Part shown: positions 32,013 to 40,473 of the stretch, one piece after another
Numbering within the stretch: position 1 is the first letter of the stretch
How the letters are laid out: the number at the start of each line of letters is the position of its first letter
NCBI GenBank assembly: GCA_964476155.1
Contig: CAYYYS010000003.1
Coordinates: 62,001-126,000 of the forward strand
Source of the DNA: JAHIYU01 sp964476155
Lineage (GTDB): Bacteria > Krumholzibacteriota > Krumholzibacteriia > LZORAL124-64-63
Length of the DNA stretch: 64,000 nucleotides
Direction of reading: 5' to 3'
Notes under the pieces: generated by a model
Seen by the model: only the letters and a program-made list of their open reading frames with translations
Told to the model about the DNA's origin: nothing
The model's database searches: none
Translations under genes and position numbers: made by a program

Positions 32013-33775
32013 ACCGCACCACGAAGACCCTGGCGACAACCTTCCTGATCATACTCGCCCTGGCCACGACGGCCAGCGCCCAGGAACACGACCACACCCA
32101 GGCCCAGGCGCCGCGCTTCAACTACCTGGACCCGTCCAACCGCGACCTGGCCCGCGACCTGGCCCTGCAGGATTTCCGGGGACGCATGAAGCCCCTGGAC
32201 ACCCATGCGCGCGAGATCATCATGAAGGTCGCCAAGCGCGAGACCTTCGAGGGCTGGGAGCCGCTGGACCTCTACCTGAGCTGGGCTACCCATGCCTCGT
32301 TCTGGTACGACTACGATCTGGTCTACGTGAAACATCCCGGCGTGAAGGCCCTGCTCGGCATTCCCGAGGACCAGGGCGAGGCCCATTTCGGTTCGCCGGG
32401 CAAGGCCGTGTGGATCAGCGCCGCCCGCCTGATCGACGGCAACCGGTACGTGCTGGGCGACGCCGTGCGCGAAGCCCTGCGGACACCCGACGCCGAGCGG
32501 ACCAAGGTGCAGCGCAAGCTCCTGAAGTTCGACGAGCGCTTCAACATCTTCTGGAACGTGATCAACGGGGGCGGGCTCAAGATTTTCCCGATTCCCGGCG
32601 ACGCGAACAATACCTGGCTCGACTTCAACGAGATCCGCGAGACGGATCTCCCGGCGGAGATCACCACGGCGGCCGACGCCCTGGCCCTGGGCCTGCGCGA
32701 CATGGACAACGGTCGTATCCGACTGGCCCTCGAGACCATGCGCACCCTGCAGGCCACCCACGGCGCCGAGGTGCTCCCTTCGGGGGCCTCGCTCGACGCC
32801 GAGCTGTGGCTCAACGCCCACCATCCCTTCCGCAACGTGACGCTGCCGTATCTGGTGGCGTTCCTGGTGCTGATCGTAGCGTTTTTCTGGAGCCTGGGTA
32901 AGCGCAACGGCGAACCCTACCGGTGGCGGCATCCGCTGTACGCCATTGGCCTGTTGGTCTATTGGTGTGCGACCGGCTACCTCCTCTACGCCTTTGTCCT
33001 GCGCTGGGTCGCCTCGGCGCGAGCGCCCCTGAGCAACGGCTACGAATCGCTGATCTTCATCGCCCTGTCCACGGCCATCGCCGGCGCGATCTTCGAGTTC
33101 CGCGACCGGCGCGGGTCGGCGGCGGCCGTTTCGGCACTGCTGACGACGTTGATCCTGTCGGTGGCCATGCTGTCGACCTTCGACCCGGCCATCGGGCCGC
33201 TGGTGCCGGTGCTCGCCTCCTACTGGCTCAACATCCACGTCACCGTGATCACCGGCAGCTACGGTTTTCTGGGACTCGGCTCGCTGCTGGGCGGCCTGAC
33301 CCTCATCCTCCACCTGCTCAAGGGACCGGGGCGCCGGACCATCCGCGACGCCATCATCAAGCTGGATCACCTCCAGTTCCGCGTGCTGGTGACCGGCCTG
33401 GGACTGCTGAGTATCGGCACCTTCCTGGGCGGCGTGTGGGCCAACGAGTCGTGGGGGCGCTACTGGGGCTGGGATCCCAAGGAGACCTGGAGCCTGGTCA
33501 CCATCCTGGTCTACGCGGTGGCGATCCACTTCCGCTGGATTCCGCAATTGAACCGCCCCATTGTCCTGGCCACGAGCGCCTACGCGGGTATCGCCTCGGT
33601 GGTGATGACCTATTTCGGCGTCAACTATTTCCTGAGCGGACTGCACAGCTACGCCCAGGGCGACTCCACACAGGTGCCCGACTGGGTCTACATCATATCG
33701 GCGTTCATGCTGGTCCTGATCACGGCGGCCTGGCTGGTCGATCGGGCCCGCAGCTGGGAACCCGAATCGAACTGA
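32009..33775 (+). CDS. ccsA: CcsA-family cytochrome c biogenesis protein (heme handling)
   Basis: Partner of ResB in System II. A cleavable signal-like N-terminus (ending near TTASAQ) leads into an unusual ~250-residue extracytoplasmic region. This is followed by about eight helices with the heme-binding WWD-type motif WANESWGRYWGWDPKETWSL near 478-497. Conserved histidines fit the P-His sites (LNIHVTVITGSY near 408, IHFRWIP near 508). Standard CcsA is ~320 residues, so at 588 this is an extended form. The start overlaps resB by ATGA. A strong terminator follows. Confidence 0.88.
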   Translation: MNRTTKTLATTFLIILALATTASAQEHDHTQAQAPRFNYLDPSNRDLARDLALQDFRGRMKPLDTHAREIIMKVAKRETFEGWEPLDLYLSWATHASFWYDYDLVYVKHPGVKALLGIPEDQGEAHFGSPGKAVWISAARLIDGNRYVLGDAVREALRTPDAERTKVQRKLLKFDERFNIFWNVINGGGLKIFPIPGDANNTWLDFNEIRETDLPAEITTAADALALGLRDMDNGRIRLALETMRTLQATHGAEVLPSGASLDAELWLNAHHPFRNVTLPYLVAFLVLIVAFFWSLGKRNGEPYRWRHPLYAIGLLVYWCATGYLLYAFVLRWVASARAPLSNGYESLIFIALSTAIAGAIFEFRDRRGSAAAVSALLTTLILSVAMLSTFDPAIGPLVPVLASYWLNIHVTVITGSYGFLGLGSLLGGLTLILHLLKGPGRRTIRDAIIKLDHLQFRVLVTGLGLLSIGTFLGGVWANESWGRYWGWDPKETWSLVTILVYAVAIHFRWIPQLNRPIVLATSAYAGIASVVMTYFGVNYFLSGLHSYAQGDSTQVPDWVYIISAFMLVLITAAWLVDRARSWEPESN

Positions 33776-33795
33776 CCGCCATCTTATTGGATGAC

Positions 33796-33826
33796 AAGGG
33801 CCTCCCGTTTTTCACGGGGGGCCTTT
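33796..33826 (+). terminator. Intrinsic terminator of resB-ccsA
   Basis: A 13-bp stem (with two G-U pairs) and 5-base loop, ending in a run of five T, begins 20 bases after the ccsA stop. It is the clearest rho-independent terminator in the window. Confidence 0.9.
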
Positions 33827-33975
33827 TTCATGTGAATTTCCGGGAAAAACCGATATCAGGTATCCGGAAAGTTGTGGTAGGGTCGGGCGGTTAACTTGAA
33901 AATCACATGGGAACGTGTCACTCCCCACACCACCGGGCGCCATCGCGCTCGGCAGCACAAGCCAAAGGAGGCGCG

Positions 33976-35325
33976 ATGGACAGGACCAAGAAACTGCTCC
34001 TTCTCGCGGGCATTGTATGCCTGCTCGGAGCCGGAGCCGCGTACGGCAGCGGCTTCAACATCTACGAGGCCGGCGCCAGGGCCACGGCTCTCGGCGGCGC
34101 CTTTACCGCCACGGCCGACGACGGCTCGGCCATTTTCTACAACCCGGCCGGACTGGCCTTCCTTGAAGGTACAGGTCTGGACATCAACCTGATGCCGATC
34201 ATTCCCACGGCCGAGTTCACGGGAGTCGTCAATCCTGACGGCATCAGCGATCCAGCCTCGGGCAAAACCGCGGACCAGACCTTCCCCATTCCCGGCGCCT
34301 ACTTCTACAAGAACACCGGCGAACTGACCTGGGGCATCGGCCTCTACGCGCCCTTCGGTCTGGGCGTCAAGTGGGCCGATCCCGACGAATGGGTCGGTCG
34401 CCAAGTGAGCTACAACGTGGACCTGGCCACCGTCTACATCACGCCGGCGATCGCCTGGAAGGTGAACGAGGACGTGGCCCTGAGCTTCGGCGTGGACATC
34501 GCCCACACCTCGCTCACGCTTAACCGGCGTATGCTGTCGGAAGCTCTCGGCGAAGTCACCGAGTTCGACGCGGTCGACGTGACCATCGAAGGCGACAGCA
34601 AGTTCAACTTCACGCCCTCGGCCGGCGCCATGATCAAGGCCAACGACGAGTTGACCTTCGGCCTGATGTACCACCACAAGAAGACGATGCTGGTCACCGA
34701 AGGCACGCTGACGCTGGAGAACATCGCTCCGGACGGCTTCGCCGCGAACGTGGACGATTTGATCTCCGGCCTCGGCGGCAACACCCACACCGGCAGCACC
34801 GAGATGAAACTGCCCCACATGCTCAGCCTGGCGGTGGCCTACCAGCTCACCGAGAAAGCCCGCGTCGAGTTCGACGCCGTGCACTTCGGCTGGAGCCACT
34901 TCGACGAGATCTATCTGGACTTCGGCAACGAACTGCTCAACAGCACCATCCCCGAAGCCTACGAGGACGTGTGGCAACTGCGCTTCGGCGCCGAGTACGA
35001 CGTCAACGAGAAGCTGAGCCTGATGGGCGGCTATGTGCGCGACAAGTCGCCGCAGCCCGTCGAGTCCATGAGCCCGTTGCTGCCCGACTCCAGCCGCGAC
35101 GACTTCAGCCTCGGTGTGCAGTACAAGATCAGCGACAAGGTTACGCTGACGGGTACTTACATGGGCGTGAACTTCGAGGAGCGCACCAACGTGGGTGCGG
35201 ACGGTCGCCAGATCGTCTTCCCCGACGAGTTGGAAGAGCACGGGTTGGGTCCCTATCCGAACCCGGCCGGAACCTATGACTCCTATGCCGACATCTTCGG
35301 TGTGGGCATCAGCTACCGCTTCTAG
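33976..35325 (+). CDS. FadL/OmpP1-family outer membrane transport protein
   Basis: Outer-membrane beta-barrel for uptake of long-chain fatty acids or other hydrophobic compounds. A signal peptide (cleavage near AAYGS, about 22-24) precedes the FadL hallmark SGFNIYEAGARATALGGAF and FYNPAGLAFL near 54-63, the N-terminal hatch. Alternating strands follow to a terminal aromatic residue (SYRF), as barrels require. The length is 449. The start at 33976 is fixed by AAAGGAGG at 33964-33971; further upstream codons are in frame but unlike a signal peptide. The next gene, an SGNH hydrolase lipoprotein, follows after 14 bases. Confidence 0.92.
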   Translation: MDRTKKLLLLAGIVCLLGAGAAYGSGFNIYEAGARATALGGAFTATADDGSAIFYNPAGLAFLEGTGLDINLMPIIPTAEFTGVVNPDGISDPASGKTADQTFPIPGAYFYKNTGELTWGIGLYAPFGLGVKWADPDEWVGRQVSYNVDLATVYITPAIAWKVNEDVALSFGVDIAHTSLTLNRRMLSEALGEVTEFDAVDVTIEGDSKFNFTPSAGAMIKANDELTFGLMYHHKKTMLVTEGTLTLENIAPDGFAANVDDLISGLGGNTHTGSTEMKLPHMLSLAVAYQLTEKARVEFDAVHFGWSHFDEIYLDFGNELLNSTIPEAYEDVWQLRFGAEYDVNEKLSLMGGYVRDKSPQPVESMSPLLPDSSRDDFSLGVQYKISDKVTLTGTYMGVNFEERTNVGADGRQIVFPDELEEHGLGPYPNPAGTYDSYADIFGVGISYRF

Positions 35326-35339
35326 AAAGGAGGACTGCC

Positions 35340-36722
35340 ATGACCAAGCTCAACAAGATCCTGATCGGCGTGGCCCTGACGGCCTTCCTGGGCGCGGGCT
35401 GCAGCCTGGACACACCGGCTCCGGGGGAGCTCGACTACACCCTGGCGGGTGCCGAGTACTTTGAGGACTACGTGGCCATCGGCAACAGTTTGACCGCGGG
35501 CTACATGGACGGCGGCCTGATCGGCTTCGATCCGACTACGGAGAGTGCCGCCTACGCCCAGATCAACAGCTATCCGCAGTTGCTGGCCTCGGCCATGGGC
35601 TACGCGCCCGGCTCGTTCTACCAGCCGTACATCGCCTTCCCGGGCATCGGCATCAGCGATACGGGTGACCCCGCCCTGATCGCCGGCGTGCTGCGCTTCG
35701 ACGGCGCGGGCATCAGCCTGGCCGGTGCGACATCGGCTGCCGAGGTAGCGACCCTGGCGATTGCCGCGCTGTACCCCTTGCCCTACAACAACCTCGGCGT
35801 ACCCGGTGCGACAACCTGGGATGTGACCGGCGCCCTGGACTCATCGACCAGCCAGTCGCTGGGCAACAGCTTCTTCGACCTGATCCTGCGCAACCCGGAC
35901 TTCGGGAACGTGAGCATGATCAACCAGGCCATCGCCATGGGGCCGAAGATCATGACCTGCTGGATCGGCAACAACGACATCCTCGGCGGCGCCACCAGCG
36001 GTTCGCCGGTGCTGGGTGACAACATTACGCCGGCGGCATCCTTCACGCCCATGTACCAGGGCATCCTGGATCAGCTGACCACGGGTATCGCCGAACGTCA
36101 CGGCTACACGCCCATGATCGTCGTGGGTAACGTGCCTGACATCGCAAGCGCGCCGTACTTCGTACCCAAGGCGCTCTTCGACGTGCTCGCCGGCGGGGCC
36201 ATCCCCACGGTCGAGGACGCCGTCTACGTGCGCTTCCCGGCCCTGAGCTATCTCGGCGCCGGCGGTGCGATGCCGCTGCCCGAGGAGTACACCCTGGACG
36301 CGGCTGAAGTCGCCGTGGTCAACACGGCCGTGACCGACATCAACGCCGCCATCGACGCCGAGGTCGCGGCCCGCGACAACGTCTATCTCTACGACGCCAA
36401 CGCGGTGCTGGCCGGCCTGGACCCGAACACCGAAGCGGCCCACTTCGTGACGCTGCTGGGTAGCGGTCTTTTTGACGTGGAGACCGCCGCGGCCACGACC
36501 TACTTCTCGCTCGACGGTATTCACCCCAACAATCGCGGCTACGCCCTGGTGGCCAACGGCATGATCGACGTGATCAACGCCGCTCTGGGCACCGAACTGG
36601 CTCAGATCCCCATCGCGGCGATCACCTGGGACCCGACCTACGGTATCCCCATCACCGCCAAGGCCGACGGCCCGCTGCTGACACCGACTGCGGCCCGAGC
36701 CATGGACGCCGTCTTTCGCTAG
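35340..36722 (+). CDS. SGNH/GDSL-family hydrolase lipoprotein
   Basis: Secreted esterase-like lipoprotein. The signal ends in a lipobox (FLGAGC, Cys 21). SGNH blocks are visible: AIGNSLTAG with nucleophile Ser50, WIGNND near 208-213, and DGIHPNN near 391 with the catalytic Asp and His. The block II Gly (GVPGATT) is also present. The length is 460. AAAGGAGG lies before the ATG, 14 bases after the FadL-like porin. That pairing suggests that it cleaves a lipid or ester outside the cell and the porin imports the product, which is inference. A strong hairpin closes the pair. Confidence 0.88.
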   Translation: MTKLNKILIGVALTAFLGAGCSLDTPAPGELDYTLAGAEYFEDYVAIGNSLTAGYMDGGLIGFDPTTESAAYAQINSYPQLLASAMGYAPGSFYQPYIAFPGIGISDTGDPALIAGVLRFDGAGISLAGATSAAEVATLAIAALYPLPYNNLGVPGATTWDVTGALDSSTSQSLGNSFFDLILRNPDFGNVSMINQAIAMGPKIMTCWIGNNDILGGATSGSPVLGDNITPAASFTPMYQGILDQLTTGIAERHGYTPMIVVGNVPDIASAPYFVPKALFDVLAGGAIPTVEDAVYVRFPALSYLGAGGAMPLPEEYTLDAAEVAVVNTAVTDINAAIDAEVAARDNVYLYDANAVLAGLDPNTEAAHFVTLLGSGLFDVETAAATTYFSLDGIHPNNRGYALVANGMIDVINAALGTELAQIPIAAITWDPTYGIPITAKADGPLLTPTAARAMDAVFR

Positions 36723-36743
36723 ACGTCGTTCCGCGTGATACGG

Positions 36744-36773
36744 ACAGGGCGGGGACTCCGGTCCCCGCCCTGT
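36744..36773 (+). terminator. Terminator of the FadL-SGNH pair
   Basis: A perfect 13-bp stem with a 4-base TCCG loop begins 21 bases after the hydrolase stop. The following T-run is poor (TATCG). Confidence 0.75.
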
Positions 36774-36858
36774 TATCGTGAATTCCCACGTGCCAACGCC
36801 GCTAATCTCATGTAGGTTTTGTAGCGAGATCAACCCACCCCCTATAGGAGGCCACCCG

Positions 36859-37683
36859 TTGCGCCAAGGATTCCGTTCGCCCCTGGGCGGCTTCGGCCCG
36901 CCGCTGGCACAGACCATCAAGGTCCTGCTCGCCGCCAACATCACCGTCTTCGTCATCCAGTTCATGCTGGACGGAGTCGGGGCTCGACACTGGTTCGACC
37001 AGTTCTTCGGTCTGGTCCCCAGCAAAGCCGTCATGAAGCTGCACGTCTGGCAGTTCGCCTCCTACATGTTCCTGCACGGCGACTTCTGGCACCTGTTCTG
37101 GAATATGTTCATTCTCTGGATGTTCGGCTCGGAACTCGCCTCGCTCTGGGGGCGCCGGGGCTTTTTGCAGTACTACTTCGTCGCGGGTATCGGCGCCGGG
37201 CTGGTCTACTTCCTGTTGATGCCGCTGATCGAATCGGCCTCGGCCAATATCCCGCTGATCGGCGCCTCGGGCGCCTGCTTCGGCCTGCTGATGGCCTACG
37301 GCATGCTCTTCCCCGATCGCAAGGTCATGCTCTGGTTGATCATTCCGATCAAGGTCAAGTGGTTCGTACTGGGTATCGGCCTCTTCGAACTCATGTCCAT
37401 CTGGCAGACCGACAGCGTCGGGCACCTGGCCCATCTGGGCGGCCTGCTCTTCGGCTTCATCTACCTCAAGGGCGGCAAACGTTGGGTCGACGGCCTGCTG
37501 AGCAGTCGCCGCAAGCGCAAGGCCGGATCGCGCTTCCGCGTGGTCGACGACCAGAAGCCCGGCAACGGCCAATCGGTCGGCCGTGACAAGGTGGATCAGA
37601 TCCTTGAGAAGATTTCGCGGGAGGGGTTGGACAGCCTGACGCCCGAGGAGCGCGACATCCTGCGTCGCGCCAGTCGAAAATGA
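36859..37683 (+). CDS. Rhomboid-family intramembrane serine protease
   Basis: Cleaves substrates within the membrane. From the chosen start the 274-residue protein has six helices. The nucleophile is Ser137 in IGASGACFG, and the catalytic His192 lies in VGHLAHLGG. HLFWNMFILWMFG near 78-90 is the usual helix-2 motif. The C-terminus is a charged cytoplasmic tail (RRKRKAG and a helical stretch near 235-274). I place the start at TTG 36859 because AGGAGG (36846-36851) lies seven bases before it. The in-frame ATG at 36778 would add 27 residues unlike a rhomboid N-terminus. The glycosyltransferase follows 4 bases after its stop. Confidence 0.9.
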   Translation: MRQGFRSPLGGFGPPLAQTIKVLLAANITVFVIQFMLDGVGARHWFDQFFGLVPSKAVMKLHVWQFASYMFLHGDFWHLFWNMFILWMFGSELASLWGRRGFLQYYFVAGIGAGLVYFLLMPLIESASANIPLIGASGACFGLLMAYGMLFPDRKVMLWLIIPIKVKWFVLGIGLFELMSIWQTDSVGHLAHLGGLLFGFIYLKGGKRWVDGLLSSRRKRKAGSRFRVVDDQKPGNGQSVGRDKVDQILEKISREGLDSLTPEERDILRRASRK

Positions 37684-37687
37684 GCCT

Positions 37688-38644
37688 ATGATCGATCTGT
37701 CCATCATCATCGTCAGCTGGAATACGCGCGAGTTTCTGCGCGACTGTCTGGCGTCGCTGCCGACCGGCTGCGGCGCGCTCGTGACCGAGACCTTCGTGGT
37801 GGACAACGCCTCGGCCGACGGTTCGCCGGACATGGTGCGCGAGGACTTCCCGCACAGCCAACTCATCGAGTCCGGCGGCAATCTCGGTTTTGCCCGCGGC
37901 AACAATCTCGCGCTGCCCCGGTGCCGGGGCCGTCACATCCTGCTGCTGAATCCCGATACGATTTGCGCACCCGGCGCCCTGGCGCGACTGAGTGCGTTTC
38001 TCGACGCAACGCCCGACGCGGGCGCCGTCGGCCCGATCCTGACCGACGCGACCGGCACGCCGACCCTGTCCTGGGGAACCGCGCCACGCCTGCGCTATCA
38101 CCTGCTGTCGCTCATCGATCCGGGACGCCGCTGGCTGCCCGCCGGCCTGCGCGACACGACCACGGCCCGCATACCTGTCGACGCCTCCTCCCCCTATCGA
38201 GTCGACTATGTGGTGGGCGCCTGTCTGATGACCACGCGCGCGGCCCTCGATGCGGTGGGTCCCCTGGACGAGCGCTTCTTCATGTACTTCGAGGAGACCG
38301 ACTGGTGTATGCGCGCGGCCGCCGGCGGCTACACCGTCTACCTGGAACCGGGCGCCCGGGTCGCACACCTCGAAGGCCGCGCCGCCGCCCGCGCCCACGA
38401 TTTCACCCTGGCCCAGTTCCAGAAGAGCTATCGTCTGTTCGTGGCGAAGCACCGGGGCGAGCACTGGGTCCCCCTCTTCCGCGCCGCCCAGTTCCTGGAG
38501 TACGGATTCAAGGGCGGCCTGCGCCGCCTGGCCGCCCGCTTGCGTCCGGCGAACAGCGACCACCATACGGCGCTGGCCGACAACTACCTGCGAACCGCCG
38601 CCCTTCAGTTGCACGGCGAGGTCGATGCGACCCCTCCCGTCTGA
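37688..38644 (+). CDS. Family 2 glycosyltransferase (rhamnosyltransferase-like)
   Basis: GT-A fold transferase of the WbbL/RfbF type, adding a nucleotide-sugar residue to a cell-surface glycan. It starts with LSIIIVSWNTREFLRDCLASL and has FVVDNASADGS near 37-47, NLGFARGNNLAL near 65, and the metal-binding NPDT near 86-92. FEETDWCMRAAAGGYTV near 201-217 matches the acceptor/catalytic region of the family. The length is 318. It overlaps no gene but begins 4 bases after the rhomboid stop. No other glycan genes are nearby, so the acceptor is unknown. Confidence 0.88.
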   Translation: MIDLSIIIVSWNTREFLRDCLASLPTGCGALVTETFVVDNASADGSPDMVREDFPHSQLIESGGNLGFARGNNLALPRCRGRHILLLNPDTICAPGALARLSAFLDATPDAGAVGPILTDATGTPTLSWGTAPRLRYHLLSLIDPGRRWLPAGLRDTTTARIPVDASSPYRVDYVVGACLMTTRAALDAVGPLDERFFMYFEETDWCMRAAAGGYTVYLEPGARVAHLEGRAAARAHDFTLAQFQKSYRLFVAKHRGEHWVPLFRAAQFLEYGFKGGLRRLAARLRPANSDHHTALADNYLRTAALQLHGEVDATPPV

Positions 38645-38669
38645 TCCCGACACCCCCGGACAAAACGAA

Positions 38670-38690
38670 GGCCCCGACAATGCCGGGGCC
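38670..38690. terminator. Bidirectional terminator between the glycosyltransferase and RNase G genes
   Basis: GGCCCCG (38670-38676) pairs with CGGGGCC (38684-38690) across a 7-base loop in the 70-base convergent gap. On the minus strand the stem is followed by TTCGTTTTG, so it best serves rng. Confidence 0.72.
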
Positions 38691-38714
38691 CTCTCTCATG
38701 GTTACGATCCCGTA

Positions 38715-40448
38715 TCAGCTGTCGCCACCGGAACGCGGCGTGTTAGAGCGTCGGCGCCCACCGCGGCGTCCGCGTCGACGCGGACGGCCGGAGCTCGTGG
38801 CTGCGGTGGTCTGCTGCTCGCGTCCGCGCGGTGCGGGCTTGGGCTGTCGCGAGGGCTGCGCGCCGCGACCCCGCTGGCGACTGCCCCGACCACGGGGCAT
38901 GCTCTTGCGGTCGGCTTCGGCGATGAGGTCCTTGTCCGTACGCAACGACACGACCTGGAAGAGTTCGCGGTGGCGCGACGGATCGTCCAGGATATCGATG
39001 GTCAGGTCGTGCTCACTCGACAGTTCCTCGAGCTGCTCGGACCGATCGCGCAGGAGATAGAGCGCCAGCAGAGGATTGACCTGGATCTGGATCTGCTTCT
39101 CACGCGTCTTGTGGTGGACCCGGTGCACCTCGCGCTCGATGCGGTTGGCGAGCGTGGCGAGACTCAGTACCTTGCCGCCGCCTTTGCAGTAGGGGCAGTC
39201 GTCGCTGAGAAAGCTCGTCAGCGAAGGCCGCACCCGCTGGCGACTCATCTCGATCAGCCCCAGGTTGCTGACCGGAAAGATCTTGGTCCGCGCGCGGTCG
39301 CGACGCAGCACGCCGCGCAGCTCGTTCTGGACGCGCCGCTTGTTGCCCTCATGCTCCATGTCGATGAAATCGATGACGATGATGCCGCCGATATCGCGCA
39401 GACGCAGCTGACGCGCCACCTCGCGAGCGGCCAGCATGTTGGTCTCGACGATGGTTTCTTCCTGGCTGCGACGGCCGGTAAAACGACCGGTGTTCACGTC
39501 CACCGAGACCAGCGCCTCGGTCTGTTCGATGATGATGTAGCCACCCTTCTTGAGCCAGACCCGCGGCTCCGTACTCTTACGGATCTCCTGCTCGATGCCG
39601 TATTTCTCGAAGATGGCCTGCGCGTCCTTGTAGGGCTTTATCCGGTTCTTGAGGTCCGGCGCGAAGATCTGCACGTACTTCTGCAGGCGCTTGAAGTCGT
39701 CCTTGTCGTCGATGATCAGGCATTCCACGTCATCCTTGAAGATGTCGCGGATCAGGCCGACCACCATGCCCACGTCCTCGTGAACCAGGCAGGGCGCCTC
39801 GCCGGCCTCCTTCTCACTCTGCGCGATCTCCTTCCACACGTTCGACAGGTACTTCACGTCGTTGCGGACGGCCTTCTCGTCGGCGCCTGCGGCCGCCGTA
39901 CGAATTATGAAGGCGCCCGTGTCGGGCCGCGCCTCCTGCAGGATGTTCTTGAGCCGGACCCGCTCGCGCCGGTCCTCGATCTTGCGTGACACGCCCACAT
40001 GGGTGCCCTGGGGCATGTGCACCAGGAAGCGCCCGGGCAGACTGATGTCGGCGGTCAGGCGGGGGCCCTTGGTGCTGATGGGTTCCTTGGTGACCTGTAC
40101 GAGCAGTTCGTCGCCGACACGCAGCGTGTCACCGATGTTCGGCACGTTCCGGTACGAGCGTCCGCGACCTCCCCGTCTGGTCGGGCCGGGTCCATCGACC
40201 TCCTCGGCCGAGTCGGGTTCGGCGTGCACCAGATCCGAGGCGTGCAGGAAGCCGGCGCGCTCGAGACCGATGTCCACGAATGCGGCCTGGAGCCCCGGCT
40301 TGACCGAGGTAACGACGCCCCGGTACAGGTTGCCGACGATTCGCTTGGCGTCGGCCCGCTCAATGAGCAGCTCGACGAGGTCGCCGTCTTCGAGAATCCC
40401 GATACGGATCTCATGGGGATCCGAGTTTATGATGATTTCCTTGCGCAT
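38715..40448 (-). CDS. rng: Ribonuclease G/E family endoribonuclease
   Basis: Single-strand-specific endoribonuclease of rRNA processing and mRNA decay. An S1 domain occupies about 35-130, with an insert of charged residues (VDGPGPTRRGGRGR). The RNase E/G core has MLAAREVARQLRLRDIGGIIVIDFID and FPVSNLGLIEMSRQRVRPSL. The Zn-link motif is DCPYCKGGGKV. At 577 residues it is longer than plain RNase G (~490). The extension is an Arg/Gly/Ser-rich tail from ~535 (GRGSRQRGRG, RRRGRRGGRR), likely an RNA-binding end. It follows the radical SAM gene by 25 bases, a neighbourhood seen in many bacteria. Confidence 0.93.
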   Translation of the reverse strand: MRKEIIINSDPHEIRIGILEDGDLVELLIERADAKRIVGNLYRGVVTSVKPGLQAAFVDIGLERAGFLHASDLVHAEPDSAEEVDGPGPTRRGGRGRSYRNVPNIGDTLRVGDELLVQVTKEPISTKGPRLTADISLPGRFLVHMPQGTHVGVSRKIEDRRERVRLKNILQEARPDTGAFIIRTAAAGADEKAVRNDVKYLSNVWKEIAQSEKEAGEAPCLVHEDVGMVVGLIRDIFKDDVECLIIDDKDDFKRLQKYVQIFAPDLKNRIKPYKDAQAIFEKYGIEQEIRKSTEPRVWLKKGGYIIIEQTEALVSVDVNTGRFTGRRSQEETIVETNMLAAREVARQLRLRDIGGIIVIDFIDMEHEGNKRRVQNELRGVLRRDRARTKIFPVSNLGLIEMSRQRVRPSLTSFLSDDCPYCKGGGKVLSLATLANRIEREVHRVHHKTREKQIQIQVNPLLALYLLRDRSEQLEELSSEHDLTIDILDDPSRHRELFQVVSLRTDKDLIAEADRKSMPRGRGSRQRGRGAQPSRQPKPAPRGREQQTTAATSSGRPRRRGRRGGRRRSNTPRSGGDS

Positions 40449-40473
40449 TTCGCAACGAGTCCCTTCTGAGCGG

